From Mytilisepta virgata (Eukaryota > Mollusca > Bivalvia > Mytilida > Mytilidae): a stretch of DNA of 64,000 nucleotides. The stretch is taken from positions 10,910,255 to 10,974,254 of the forward strand of contig CM051512.1 in assembly GCA_028015205.1 (NCBI GenBank). The letters are read 5' to 3'. The position numbers and the translations under genes are program-made. Each line of letters starts with the position of its first letter. The first letter of the stretch is position 1. Shown in pieces: positions 1 to 14,303 of the stretch. The notes under the pieces are model-generated. The model saw only the letters and a program-made list of their open reading frames with translations, did no database searches and was not told where the DNA came from.

Positions 1-3000
1 CGTTCGAAATTAACATTAAGGCATATGTATTAGTCTCTGTTGACCCTCTAGAACCCCTATGATAAATGATATTTTTAAATTTTATGTGATAAATCGAAAT
101 TATGTTTGACCCTCTTGTCATACAAAGAGAACTAAAAATTTTATAGATTAGTTCGAACGAAAATGGCCTTCGAAAATTAGCATCAAGGCATATGTAATAG
201 TCCCTTTGGACCCTCTAGGACCCCTATAATAAATGATTTTTTAAAAATTTTATGTGATAAATCGAAATTGTATTTGACCCTCTTGTCATACAAAGAGAAC
301 TAAAAAATTGTATAGATTAGTTCGCACGAAACTGGCGTTCGAAAATTAACACTAAGGATTATGTAATAGGCCTTGTTGACCTTCTAGAACCCCTATGATA
401 AATGATTTTTTTAAATTTTATGTAAGAGAGCGAAATTGTGTTCGACCCTCTTGTCATACAAAGAGAACTAAAAAATTGTATAGATTAGTTCGCACGAAAA
501 TGGCGTTCGAAAATTAACATTAAGGCATATGTATTAGTCTCTGTTGACCCTCTAGAACCCCTATAATAAATGAATTTTTTAAAATTTTATGTAAGAAATC
601 TAAATTGTGTTTGACCCCCTTGTCATACAAAGAGAACTAAAAAAATGTATAGATTACTTCGCACGAAAATAGCGTTCGAAAATTAATATTAAGGAATATA
701 TAATAGTCCCTGTTAACCCTCTAGAACCCCTATGATAAATGATTTTTTAAAATTTTATGCGATAAATTGAAATTATGTTTGACCCTCTTGTCATTCAAAG
801 AAAACTAAAAAATTGTATAGGTTAGTTCGCACGAAAATGGCGTTCGAAAATTAACATTAATGCATATGTATTAGTCTCTGTTGACCCTCTAGAACCCCTA
901 TGATAAATGAATTTTAAAAATTTTATGTAAGAAATCTAAATTGTGTTTGACCCCCTTGTCATACAAAGAGAACTAAAAAAATGTATAGATTAGTTCGCAC
1001 GAAAATGGTGTTCGAAAATTAATATTAAGGAATATATAATAAGCCCTGTTAACCCTCTGGAACTCCTATGATAAATGATTTTTTTAAATTTTATGTGATA
1101 AATCGAAATTATGTTTGACCCTCTTGTCATTCAAAGAGAACTAAAACATTGTATAGATCAGTTCGCACGAAAATGGCGTTCGAAAATTAACATTAAGGCA
1201 TATGTATTAGTCTCTGTTGACCCTCTAGAACTCCTCTGATAAATGATTTTTTAAAATTTTATGAGATAAATCTAAATTATATTTGACTCTCTTGTCATAC
1301 AAAGAGAACTACAAAATTTTATAGAATAGTTCGAACGAAAATGGCGTTCAAAAATTAACATCAAGGCATATGTAATAGCCCCTTTGGACCCTCTAGAACC
1401 CCTATAATAAATGATTTTTTAAAATTTTATGTGATAAATCGAAATTATGTTTGACCCTCTTGTCATACAAAGAGAACTAAAAAATTGTATAGATTAGTTC
1501 GCACGAAACTGGCGTTCGAAAATTAACATTAAGGATTATGTAATAGGCCTTGTTGACCCTCTAGAACCCCTATGATAAATGATTTTTTTAAATTTTATGT
1601 GATAAATCGAAATTATGTTTGACCCTCTTATCATTCAAAGAGAACTAAAAAATTGTATAGATTAGTTCGCACAAAAATGGAGTTCGAAAATTAACATTAA
1701 GGCATATGTAATAGTCACTTTTGACCCTCTAGAACCCTCATGATAAATGATTTTTTAAAATTTTATTTGATAAATCGAAATCATGTTTGACCCCCTTGTC
1801 ATACAAAGAGAACTAAAAAATTGTATAGATTACTTCGCACGAAAATTGCGTTCAAAAATTAATATTAAGGAATATATAATAGTCGCTGTTGACCTTCTAG
1901 AACCCCTATGACAAATGATTTTTTATAATTTTATGTGAGAAATTGAAATTATGTTTGACCCTCTTGTCATACAAAGAGAACTAAAAAATTGTATAGATTA
2001 GTTCGCACGAAAATGGCGTTCGAAATTAACATTAAGGCATATGTATTAGTCTCTGTTGACCCTCTAGAACCCCTATGATAAATGATATTTTTAAATTTTA
2101 TGTGATAAATCGAAATTATGTTTGACCCTCTTGTCATACAAAGAGAACTAAAAATTTTATAGATTAGTTCGAACGAAAATGGCCTTCGAAAATTAGCATC
2201 AAGGCATATGTAATAGTCCCTTTGGACCCTCTAGGACCCCTATAATAAATGATTTTTTAAAAATTTTATATGATAAATCGAAATTGTATTTGACCCTCTT
2301 GTCATACAAAGAGAACTAAAAAATTGTATAGATTAGTTCGCACGAAACTGGCGTTCGAAAATTAACACTAAGGATTATGTAATAGGCCTTGTTGACCTTC
2401 TAGAACCCCTATGATAAATGATTTTTTTAAATTTTATGTAAGAGAGCGAAATTGTGTTCGACCCTCTTGTCATACAAAGAGAACTAAAAAATTGTATAGA
2501 TTAGTTCGCACGAAAATGGCGTTCGAAAATTAACATTAAGGCATATGTATTAGTCTCTGTTGACCCTCTAGAACCCCTATAATAAATGAATTTTTTAAAA
2601 TTTTATGTAAGAAATCTAAATTGTGTTTGACCCCCTTGTCATATAAAGAGAACTAAAAAAATGTATAGATTAGTTCGCACGAAAATGGCGTTCGAAAATT
2701 AACATTAAGGCATATGTATTAGTCTCTGTTGACCCTCTAGAACCCCTATAATAAATGAATTTTTTAAAATTTTCTGTAAAAAATCTAAATTATGTTTGAC
2801 CCTCTTGTCATTCAAAGAGAACTAAAAAATTGTATAGATTAGTTCGCACGAAAATGGCGTTCGAAAATTAACATTAAGGCATATGTAATAGTCTCTGTTC
2901 ACCCTCTAGAACCCCTATGATAAATGAATTTTTAAAATTTTATGTAAGAAATCTAAATTGTGTTTGACCCCCTTGTCATACAAAGAGAACTAAAAAAATG

Positions 3001-6000
3001 TATAGATTAGTTCGCACGAAAATGACGTTCGAAAATTAACATTAAGGCATATGTAATAGTCGTTGTTGACCCTCTAGAACCCCTATGATAAAGGATTTCT
3101 TTAAATTTTATGTGATAAATCGAATTTGTGTTTGTCCCTCTTGTCATACAAAGAGAACTAAAAAATTGTATAGAATAGTTCGGACGAAAATGGCGTTCGA
3201 AAATTAACATTAAGCCATATGTATTAGTCCCTGTTGACCCTCCAGATCCCCTATGATAAATGATTTTTTTAATTTTTATGTGATAAATCGAAATTGTGTT
3301 TGACCCTCTTGTCATTCAAAGAGAACTAAAAAATTGTATAGATTGGTACGCACGAAAATGGCGTTCGAAAATTAACATTAAGGCATATGTATTAGTCTCT
3401 GTTGACCCTCTAGAACCCCTATGATAAATGAATTTTTAAAATTTTATGTAAGAAATCTAAATTGTGTTTGACCCCTTTGTCATACAAAGAGAACTAAAAA
3501 AATGTATAGATTAGTTCGCACGAAAATGGCGTTCGAAAATTAATATTAAGGAATATATAAAAATCCATGTTAACCCTCTAGAACCCCTATGATAAATGAT
3601 TTTTTTAAATTTTATGCGATAAATCGAAATTATGTTTGACCCTCTTGTCATTCAAAGAGAACTAAAAAATTGTATAGATCAGTTCGCACGAAAATGGCGT
3701 TCGAAAATTAACATTAAGGCATATGTAGTAGTCACTTTTGACCCTCTAGAACCCTCATGATAAATGATTTTTTATAATTTTATTTGATAAATCGAAATTA
3801 TGTTTGACCCCCTTGTCATACAAAGAGAACTAAAAAATTGTATAGATTACTTCGCACGAAAATGGCGTTCGAAAATTAATATTAAGGGATATATAATAGT
3901 CGCTTTTGACCCTCTAGAACCCCTATCACAAATGATTTTTTATAATTTTATGTGATAAATCGAAATTATGTTTGATCCTCTTGTCATACAAAGAGAACTA
4001 AAAAATTGTATAGATCAGTTCGCACGAAAATGGCGTTCGAAAATTAACATTAAGGCATATGTATTAGTCTCTGTTGACCCTCTAGAACCCCTATAATAAA
4101 TGAATTTTTTTAAATTTTATGTAAGAAATCTAAATTGTGTTTGACCCCCTTGTCATATAAAGAGAACTAAAAAAATGTATAGATTAGTTCGCACGAAAAT
4201 GGCGTTCGAAAATTAACATTAAGGCATATGTATTAGTCTCTGTTGACCCTCTAGAACCCCTATAATAAATGAATTTTTTAAAATTTTCTGTAAAAAATCT
4301 AAATTATGTTTGACCCTCTTGTCATTCAAAGAGAACTAAAAAATTGTATAGATTAGTTCGCACGAAAATGGCGTTCGAAAATTAACATTAAGGCATATGT
4401 AATAGTCTCTGTTCACCCTCTAGAACCCCTATGATAAATGATTTTTTTAAATTTTATGTGACAAATCGAAATTATGTTTGACTCTCTTGTCATACAAAGA
4501 GAACTAAAAAATTGTATAGATTAGTTCGAACGAAAATGGCGTTCGAAAATTAACATCAACATCATTGGACCCTCTATAAATAAATGATTTTTTTTTAAAT
4601 TTTATGTGATAAATCGAAATTATGTTTGACCCTCTTATCATTCAAAGAGAACTAAAAAATTGTATAGATTAGTTCGCACAAAAATGGAGTTCGAAAATTA
4701 ACATTAAGGCATATGTAATAGTCACTTTTGACCCTCTAGAACCCCTATGTTAAATGATTTTTAAAAAATGTTATGTGATAAATCGAAATTATGTTTGACT
4801 CTCTTGTCATACAAAGAGAACTACAAAATTGTATAGATTAGTTCGAACGAAAATGGCGTTCGAAAATTAACATCAAGGCATATGTTATAGTCCCTTTGGA
4901 CCCTCTAGAACCCCTATAATATATGATTTTTTTAAAATTTTATGCGATAAATCGAATTTGTGTTTGACCTTCTTGTCATACAAAGAGAACTAAAAAATTG
5001 TATATATTAGTTCGCACGAAAATGGCGTTCGAAAATTAACATTAAGGCAATAGTCACTTTTGACCCTATAGAACCCTCATGATAAATGATTTTTTTAAAT
5101 TTTATTTGATAAATCGAAATTATGTTTGACCCCCTTGTCATACAAAGAGAACTAAAAAATTGTATATATTACCTTGCACGAAAATGGCGTTCGAAAATTA
5201 ATATTAAGGAATATATAATAGTCGCTGTTAACCCTCTAGAATTTTTTAGTTCTCTTTGAATGTATGACAAGAGGGTCAAACACAATTTCGCTCTCTTACA
5301 TAAAATTTTAAAAAATCATTTATCATAGGGGTTCTAGAGGGTCAACAAGGCCTATTACATATGCCTTAATGTTAATTTTCGAACGCCATTTTCGTGCGAA
5401 CTAACCTATACAATTTTTTAGTTCTCTTTGAATGACAAGAGGGTCAAACATAATTTTGATTTATCACATAAAATTTTAAAAAATCATTTACCATAGGGGT
5501 TCTAGAGGGTCAACAGAGACTATTATATATTCCTTATTATTAACTTTCGAACGCCATTTTCGTGCGAACTAATCTATACAATTTTTTAGTTCTCTTTGTA
5601 TGACATGAAGATCAAACATAATTTCGATTTATCACTTAAAATTTTAGAAAATCATTGATCATGAGGGTTCTAGAGGTCAAAAGTGACTATTACATATGCC
5701 TTAATGTTAATTTTCGAACACCATTTTCGTGCGAACTAATCTATACAATTTTTTAGTTCTCTTTGTATGACAAGAGGGTCGAACACAATTTCGCTCTCTT
5801 ACATAAAATTTAAAAAAATCATTTATCATAGGGGTTCTAGAAGGTCAACAAGGCCTATTACATAATCCTTAGTGTTAATTTTCGAACGCCAGTTTCGTGC
5901 GAACTAATCTATACAATTTTTTAGTTCTCTTTGTATGACAAGAGGGTCAAATACAATTTCGATTTATCACATAAAATTTTTAAAAAATCATTTATTATAG

Positions 6001-8790
6001 GGGTCCAAAGGGACTATTACATATGCCTTGATGTTAATTTTCGAAGGCCATTTTCGTTCGAACTAATCTATAAAATTTTTAGTTCTCTTTGTATGACAAG
6101 AGGGTCAAACATAATTTCGATTTATCACATAAAATTTAAAAATATCATTTATCATAGGGGTTCTAGAGGGTCAACAGAGACTAATACATATGCCTTAATG
6201 TTAATTTCGAACGCCATTTTCGTGCGAACTAATCTATACAATTTTTTAGTTCTCTTTGTATGACAAGAGGGTCAAACATAATTTCAATTTCTCACATAAA
6301 ATTATAAAAAATCATTTGTCATAGGGGTTCTAGAAGGTCAACAGCGACTATTATATATTCCTTAATATTAATTTTTGAACGCAATTTTCGTGCGAAGTAA
6401 TCTATACAATTTTTTAGTTCTCTTTGTATGACAAGGGGGTCAAACATGATTTCGATTTATCAAATAAAATTTTAAAAAATCATTTATCATGAGGGTTCTA
6501 GAGGGTCAAAAGTGACTATTACATATGCCTTAATGTTAATATTCGAACGCCATTTTCGTGCGAACTAATCTATACAATTTTTTAGTTCTCTTTGTATGAC
6601 AAGAGGGTCAAACACAATTTCGCTCTCTTACATAAAATTTAAAAAAATCATTTATCATAGGGGTTCTAGAGGGTCAACAAGGCCTATTACATAATCCTTA
6701 ATGTTAATTTTCGAACGCCAGTTTCGTGCGAACTAATCTATACAATTTTTTAGTTCTCTTTGTATGACAAGAGGGTCAAACATAATTTCGATTTATCACA
6801 TAAAATTTTAAAAAATCATTTATTATAGGGGTTCTAGAGTGTCCAAAGGGGCTATTACATATGCCTTGATGTTAATTTTTGAACGCCATTTTCGTTCGAA
6901 CTATTCTATAAAATTTTGTAGTTCTCTTTGTATGACAAGAGAGTCAAATATAATTTAGATTTATCTCATAAAATTTTAAAAAATCATTTATCAGAGGAGT
7001 TCTAGAGGGTCAACAGAGACTAATACATATGCCTTAATGTTAATTTTCGAACGCCATTTTCGTGCGAACTGATCTATACAATGTTTTAGTTCTCTTTGAA
7101 TGACAAGAGGGTCAAACATAATTTCGATTTATCACATAAAATTTAAAAAAATCATTTATCATAGGAGTTCCAGAGGGTTAACAGGGCTTATTATATATTC
7201 CTTAATATTAATTTTCGAACACCATTTTCGTGCGAACTAATCTATACATTTTTTTAGTTCTCTTTGTATGACAAGGGGGTCAAACACAATTTAGATTTCT
7301 TACATAAAATTTTTAAAATTCATTTATCATAGGGGTTCTAGAGGGTCAACAGAGACTAATACATATGCATTAATGTTAATTTTCGAACGCCATTTTCGTG
7401 CGAACTAACCTATACATTTTTTTAGTTTTCTTTGAATGACAAGAGGGTCAAACATAATTTCAATTTATCGCATAAAATTTTAAAAAATCATTTATCATAG
7501 GGGTTCTAGAGGGTTAACAGGGACTATTATATATTCCTTAATATTAATTTTCGAACGCTATTTTCGTGCGAAGTAATCTATACATTTTTTTAGTTTTCTT
7601 TGTATGACAAGGGGGTCAAACACAATTTAGATTTCTTACATAAAATTTAAAAATATTCATTTATCATAGGGGTTCTAGAGGGTCAAGAGGAATTATTACA
7701 TATGGCTTGATGTTAATTTTCGAACGCCATTTTCGTGCGAACTAATCTATACAATTTTTTAGTTCTCTTTGTATGACAAGGGGGTCAAACACAATTTCGA
7801 TTTCTTACATAAAATTTAAAAAATTCTTTTATCATAGGGGTTCTAGAGAGTCAATGTTAATGTTAATTTTCGAACGCCATTTTCGTGCGAACTAATCTAT
7901 ACAATTTTTCGGTTCTCTTTGTATGACAAGAGGGTCAAACACAATTTCGATTTATCACATAAAATTTTTAAAAAATCATTTATTATAGGGGTTCTAGAGG
8001 GTCAAAAGAGACTATTACATATGGCTTGATGTTAATTTTCGAATGCCATTTTCGTGCGAACTAATCTATACGGTTCTAGAGGGTCAAAAGAGACTATTAC
8101 ATATGGCTTGATGTTAATTTTCGAATGCCATTTTCGTGCGAACTAATCTATACGGTTCTAGAGGGTCAACAAGGTCTATTACATATGCCTTAATGTTAAT
8201 TTTCGAACGCCATTTTCGTGCGAACTAATCTATACAATTTTTCTGTTCTCTTTATATGACAAGAGGGTCAAACACAATTTCGATTTATCACATAAAATTT
8301 TTAAAAAATCATTTAATATAGGGGTTCTAGAGGGTCAAAAGAGACTATTACATATGCCTTGATGTTAATTTTCGAACGCCATTTTCGTTCGAACTAGTCT
8401 ATACAATTTTGTAGTTCTCTTTGTATGACAAGAGGGTTAAACACAATTTCGATTTCTTACATAAAATTTTAAAAAAATTATTTATCATAGGGGTTCTAGA
8501 GGGTCAAGAGGAATTATTACATATGGCTTAATGTTAATTTTGGAACGCCATTTTCGTGCGAACTAATCTATACAATTTTTTAGTTCTCTTTGTATGACAA
8601 GAGCTTCAAATGCAATTTCGATTTATTACATTAGATTTTAAAAAATCATCTATCATAGGGGTTCTAGAGGGTTAACAGGGACTATTAAATATGCCTTAAT
8701 GTTAATATTCGAACGCCATTTTTGTGCGAACTAACCTATACAATTTTTTAGTTCTCTTTGTGTAAAAGGAGGATCAAACACGATTTCGAT
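1..8790. repeat. Palindromic satellite array, ~168-bp monomer
   Basis: About 50 diverged copies of a ~168-bp AT-rich monomer containing landmarks such as GACCCTCTAGAACCCC and CAAAGAGAACTAAAAA. Copies are direct from 1 to ~5240 and inverted from ~5241 to ~8790. Within the direct part, bases 1-~690 recur almost unchanged at ~2019-2700, which gives a higher-order repeat of ~2.02 kb (12 monomers). The inverted arm (~5241-8232) matches the reverse complement of ~1-2990, leaving a ~2.25-kb spacer. Open frames inside it are satellite translations without codon structure, so I call no gene. Confidence 0.93.
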
Positions 8791-9560
8791 TTTTTACACA
8801 AATTTTTGACAAATCATATATTATTGGGTTCAAAATTGGTAGACAAGGAATATGTCTCATCGGTTTTCTTTAAAAATCTTCCAAAATGGAACGTATACTT
8901 TATCTTTATCCAGACCATGTTATTTCTATTGTAGTTTTGACTAAATAATTTAACTGAATTGGTGATCTCGAAATAATGCTAGAATTCAAAGGATATATAT
9001 ATATGTGTCTTTATCAAAGTGGAACGTGAGATTTAAGTCCTCATTTGTTTATATAACCTTCAGGGAAACCCATAATAACCGGTAATATATCTCGGACTGT
9101 CATTGTTATGCTTCTTTAATTAGGATAGAATTTATTTTGTTGAAAACTTAATCTTACAGTGTCAGTTGTATCAAATTTATAGTATTATCAAAATTTTATA
9201 AAATTTATATCAAAGAAGTAAAACATTACATATAATTTTATTAACTAAATATCGATGTATTTAGAATACATTCAAAAATTTAAATCATATAAAAAGAAAA
9301 TAATCAGTAGTATAATCCTTTAGAAAAAATCCCTAATTGATGACATTTTTCAAATCAATATTTTACTCATTAAGGTTCAGCATTTAGGAAATTGATAAAC
9401 TTAATATCCATCATTTGTCCATAGGAGAATCTCTCTGTTCAATTGACAAGATTAAATTACCCCTCCCCCCCAAAAAAAAGAAACAACAAAAAAACAACGA
9501 TATTGTAAGTAACTAATTCTTCCACCAGAATAGATATATCAAATTACGCTACTAACAGCT
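8791..9560. other. AT-rich DNA, no gene seen
   Basis: Unique-looking AT-rich sequence after the last recognisable satellite monomer. No long reading frame, splice pair or structured RNA is visible. Confidence 0.5.
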
Positions 9561-9849
9561 GATCCGACATTAATTGCATATAAAAATAAAATGCTCCGCT
9601 GGGCGCAGCTAGATACGACCGCAGATGTCGAACCCTGAATAGTTGGGGCAATTATGAACACATCATTCAAGCTTGATACAATACTGAATTTGGATTGTGA
9701 ATAAATATTTGACACAGCATATGTTTCTGACACAGAATGAATGTTGTCTAAGAACTTAAAAATTTTTAATTTACCTATTCAAACCATATCAGTATTATTT
9801 GCTTTTATATATAAATCAGAAATAACCAATTTAAAATTTAAAATTGGGC

Positions 9850-10790
9850 ACACATATCAATTTCTTGCTATTTCCCAATACTGTGCAATTGAAGATTTCT
9901 TGCTATTGCGCAATACTGTGCAATTGAAAATTTCTTCAAATATTTGACACATAATAGGTTTCTGACACAGAATAACTGAAATCAAAGAACTTAGAATTGG
10001 TCATATGATTTCAATTTATATTCAATTTTTTGCTTCTTGTGCAATACAATATGCTGTGGAGAATTGCCCCCCCCCCCCTCAAAAAAAATAAAATTTTACC
10101 CTTTTTTTTTAGCTTTTGTGCAATACACTATGAAGTTGCACATTGACCCTCCCTCCCCCAAAAAAAAACAAAAAACCATTAAATTTATTGTAGCCCCCCT
10201 TTTTTTGCTAAAAAAAATTTGAAATTTCCTTTTTAATTTATGAAATATGAAATGAGAAAAAAATTACCCCCTTCCCAATTTCTCATTTACCCCCCCTAAA
10301 TTTTGTTTTCAACCCCCGCCCCATTTCTTTATACTTTGCAATCATAACAGCCCATTTAAATACACCATAACATATTAAAATAGAAAATGACATCATAGTC
10401 ATGGATGGCAAATTTTAAATATACATAATTTAAAAGCAGTTTAGATGAGATAAACAAAAAAGCTTCATCAGCACATTTTATATTGGCAAATTTCCAATGA
10501 AGTTCATTAAACTAGAGTTATTGGCAAATTTCCAATGGAATTTGTTAATAATAAAGTTTTGATAACAGGGCACACATATCAATTTCTTGCTATTGCACAA
10601 TACTGTGCAATTGAAAATTTCTTCAAATATTTGACACATAATAGGTTTCTGACACAGAATAACTGAAATAAAGAACTTAGAATTGGTCATATGATTTGAA
10701 TTTATATTCAATTTTTTGCTTCTTGTGCAATACAATATGTTGTGGAGAATTACCCCCCCCCCCCCAAAAAAAAAATAATTTACCCCTTTT
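9850..10790. repeat. Diverged duplicated block with C-tracts
   Basis: The stretch ~9885-10085 (CAATACTGTGCAATTGAAAA … GTGCAATACAATATG … C-tract … A-tract) recurs at ~10590-10790. Shorter related pieces lie at 9850-9910 and 10110-10200. Homopolymer C and A runs end each copy. The short open frames here come from these low-complexity runs and are not credible genes. Confidence 0.7.
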
Positions 10791-11595
10791 TTAGCTTTAA
10801 TTTTGGACCCCGATTTGGACCAACTTGAAAACTGGGCCCATAATAAAAAAACTAAGTACATGTTTATGATTCAGCATATCAAAGAACCCCAAGAATTCAA
10901 TTTTTTTTAAATCAAACTAAGTTTAATTTTGGACCCTTTGGACCTTAATGTAGACCAATTTGAAAACGGGACCAAAAATTAAGAATCTAAATGCACAGTT
11001 AGATTCAGCATATCAAAGAAGCCTAATAGTTCAATTTTCGATGAAATCAAACAAAGTTTAATTTTGGACCCCGATTTGGACCAACTTGAAAACTGGGCCC
11101 ATAATAAAAAAACTAAGTACATGTTTAGATTCAGCATATCAAAGAACCCCAAGAATTCAATTTTTGTTAAAATCAAACTAAGTTTAATTTTGGACCCTTT
11201 GGACCTTAATGTAGACCAATTTGAAAACGGGACCAAAAATTAAGAATCTAAATGCACGGTTAGATTCGGCATATCAAAGAACCCCAATAGTTCAATTTTC
11301 AATGAAGTCAAACAAAGTTTAATTTTGGACCCCGATTTGGACCAACTTGAAAACTGGGCCCATAATAAAAAAAACTAAGTACATGTTTAGATCAGCATAT
11401 CAAAGAACCCCAAGAATTCAATTTTTGTTAAAATCAAACTAAGTTTAATTTTGGACCCTTTGGACCTTAATGTAGACCAATTTGAAAACGGGACCAAAAA
11501 TTAAGAATATAAATACACGGTTAGATTCGGCATATCAAAGAACCCCAATAGTTCAATTTTCGATGAAATCAAACAAAGTTTAATTTTGGACCCTT
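10790..11595. repeat. Tandem repeat, ~260-bp period
   Basis: Three units beginning near 10795, 11055 and 11315 (landmark TTTTGGACCCCGATTTGG) and a partial fourth near 11580. Each contains CAGCATATCAAAGAACCCC twice in variant form, so the unit is itself a diverged dimer of ~130 bp. Non-coding. Confidence 0.85.
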
Positions 11596-12010
11596 TTGGC
11601 CCCTAATTCCTAAACTGTTGGGACCAAAACTCCAAAAATCAATCCCAACCTTCCTTTTGTGGTCATAAACCTTGTGTTTAAATTTCATAGATTTCTATTT
11701 ACTTATACTAGAGTTACTGTGCGAAAACCAAGAAAAATGCTTATTTGGGCCCTTTTTTAGCCCCTAATTCCTAAAATGTTGGGACCAAAACTCCCAAAAA
11801 CAATCCCAACCTTCCTTTTGTGGTCATAAACCTTGTGTTAAAATTTCATAGATTTCTATTTACTTATACTAGAGTTACTGTGCGAAAACCAAGAAAAATG
11901 CTTATTGGGCCCTTTTTTGACCCCTGATTCTTAAACTGTTGGGACCAAAACTCCCAAAATCATACGTCATACCAATATACGACCGCAAAAATTTTGCGGT
12001 CGTATAATGA
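11595..12010. repeat. Tandem repeat ending in a hairpin
   Basis: Two full ~165-bp units and a partial third carry CTAAACTGTTGGGACC and TTGTGGTCATAAACCTTGTG. They end at a near-perfect hairpin, TACGACCGCAAAA/TTTTGCGGTCGTA, at ~11978-12004. From memory this looks like a high-copy family of bivalve genomes; that is recollection, not a search result. Confidence 0.75.
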
Positions 12011-13796
12011 GGAGGTAAAGATCAGTCATAATATTTTTGTGTTTGAGAATTTATTTTTTTCCTGCCTAGTTAAAGACAAAAAAGTTCATTTCTTCTTCCT
12101 ATTCTGTTGACAAATTTCTTTCCCGGCACACCGTTTTTGAATAAGGAACTGGTAACCAGTTACTTATTCCTTATTGAATAAGGAAACTGGAAACGGGAAT
12201 AAGTAACTAACTTGATATCCCTAAATTTCACATCATACTTTAGTTTGAACACTTAAATATTATGTCATTTTATATTCATTAAACATGACAAATACTATAC
12301 CTCTCCAATTATATGATTTTTGTGATCACTGTTTTTAGGGATGGTAATTAGGTATACATGTTTCAATCTTATATCAATTTTGCCGCTAATTTGTGATCTA
12401 ACAAGCGAAGTCATTTTTTCTCTGTCATGACTTGTGTGTGTCTGTGGAAGCTGAAATAACATACTCATTTTAATAACAGGGGCTCAATGGGATTGGCCAA
12501 TGTCGCATAATGCAATTTTTCATTCATTCTGGCAACAAAATTTCATACTTGGTGATATTTCTGGCACCCAAATTGAAAAAATCTAACACACAAATAAAAA
12601 ACATAATAAATATGCATACCTTTATCACTTTAAATGCATGAAATCATAGTTTCCATTCTGCAAGGATTGTGATCAGAGGTTTCAATGTAAACAAATACAA
12701 CGGAAATCTTTGTTTTATTTCTTGCAATGATTTATGTTTAAAAAGGAGGGAGGGTAACTTTAAATAGCAAATTTTAAAACTGGCAACAAAAAATATAATT
12801 CTGAATACATTTGTAATCATTTGATAAATACAATTATTTGACTCTCAACAATGTGAATATTACAAAGCCTTTTAAAAGAGTTTCACATTTATTTCCATTA
12901 CTATACTGGAAAAAATAAAATAATTGTTACCTTGAAATCAACAAATTTGACTATATGTCTGATTTTTATCTTTGCCGGACATCACTTTTTCTTGGTTGTC
13001 TTGGTTAATCTCCTCCTTTTTTTAAAGTCATGGTCCTCCTTTAAAACAAAAAGTAATCATTTTTGAATGTAAAATTTGAAATCTGAAAGACTCAGAAAAG
13101 ATGAATATCTATAATTTAAAGGAAAAATTATGTTTCATTTATGAGACCAAAATGACAAACACATACTTAGCCAGCTACTAGCTAACATTCCATTAACCCT
13201 AATACTTGCACTGTTCAGACAGTAATGAAATATCAATGCTTACTTTTGAATTTCTTGATGCAATTTTTGCAGATTCCTTTTTCTTAAAATCTCTGTCTTT
13301 GCCTTGATGGCATTCTAATATCTATCTACCACGAATCATAAATGGTATGCCATCAAAGGGAATAGGAGGCTCTGCATTTTTTTTGTGTATCTTCATATCT
13401 TATAGTGAAATTTAGGTTGGCTAATGCTGAAATTAAAATAATTTACTAAAAAATCATTATCAAAACATGGGTAACTTTGATAATAGAGTTGTATAATTGG
13501 AATAAATAGATAAAATGAATTCTGCTTATTCACAAAATTAATTTATCTAAAAAAAAAATTAATACTGAACATATAACTTCATAGTTCTCATTCAAACACT
13601 GTTATTAACCTTGTACATGTATATGGCACGCCATTGTTAAATTTATTCAATTTCGAGATATCTTAATAATAAAATGAGATATCTTATATATTAAATAAGA
13701 TATGTGATGGCACCAGATTCTACCAAAATTCGTCTTTTTTCATATTTTTTCGGGAAAAACTTCCCAAATCTTTTAATAATATATAAACTACACCAT
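12011..13796. other. AT-rich DNA, no gene seen
   Basis: No supported coding sequence. An imperfect inverted repeat around GGAACTGGTAACCAGTTAC lies at ~12136-12205; otherwise the sequence is anonymous. Confidence 0.5.
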
Positions 13797-14303
13797 ACAG
13801 AATAAGAATAAGAATTTTTTATTTCCAATTAAGGGCCCATTAAGAGCAAGCAATCAAATACAAATGATTTATATCATTGGAGGTACATATACAGTTTACA
13901 TATATATATTTAAACCCACAATAACCACAGTCAGGTCAGAGCCATACTATATGCACAATATCTATATTATCATAATATATCAATTAAAATATTTGCATGT
14001 TATTATATAAAATTTCTTATTTCTAAACACTTATTTATAAATATACCCAATGTTTTTAGGACATTAATATTTTCATTAGTCAATAGGCAAATAAACTTTG
14101 CTGTTTTATTCAGGTTCCCAAAATTATTACAAAATAAAGATATATTTTCATAAAATACTTTTCTTTCATTTTCATACAATGGACATTGAGCTAAAAAGTG
14201 TTCCTCGTCTTCAACCTCTCCGAGTATGCACTTAGTACATAGTCTTTGTGAACGTTCAATATAATTTTAGCATATCTATCAGTTTCTATTTTTAAACAAT
14301 GAG
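13797..14303 (-). pseudogene. LINE reverse-transcriptase ORF, C-terminal zinc-binding part and 3' end
   Basis: Read on the minus strand, 14303 down to ~14015 encodes the C-terminal part of a non-LTR retrotransposon polyprotein. It includes a Cys-x2-Cys segment (LCTKCILGEVEDEEHF) followed by LAQCPLYENERK, the typical RT zinc-binding C-terminus. One frameshift lies at ~14260-14275, just upstream of that segment. A short 3' UTR ends near 13797-13820 in a repeated TTCTTA tail. The missing upstream part continues at 27657-28209 on the far side of the Polinton, so both pieces are one LINE copy split by that insertion. Confidence 0.75.
14298..14303. repeat. Left target-site duplication AATGAG
   Basis: AATGAG directly precedes the AG that begins the element and recurs exactly at 27657-27662 after its terminal CT. 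A 6-bp duplication is the Polinton/Maverick signature. Confidence 0.93.

Noticed and set aside
3007..3315. Open frames in the satellites (also 5931-6263, 61706-61957, 62070-62378, 63246-63638)
   Set aside because: They are direct translations of the ~168-bp monomer, repeat the same ~56-residue phrase and have no start context or domain; monomer length divisible by three keeps them open.
1..8790. CRISPR-like repeat array
   Set aside because: Units are head-to-tail satellite monomers without unique spacers, in a eukaryotic genome.
9539..9733. Short minus-strand ORF and similar 60-90-codon frames in flanks (9741, 10037, 10478, 28443, 55151, 59370)
   Set aside because: Length expected by chance in AT-rich repeats, low complexity, no domain or splice support.
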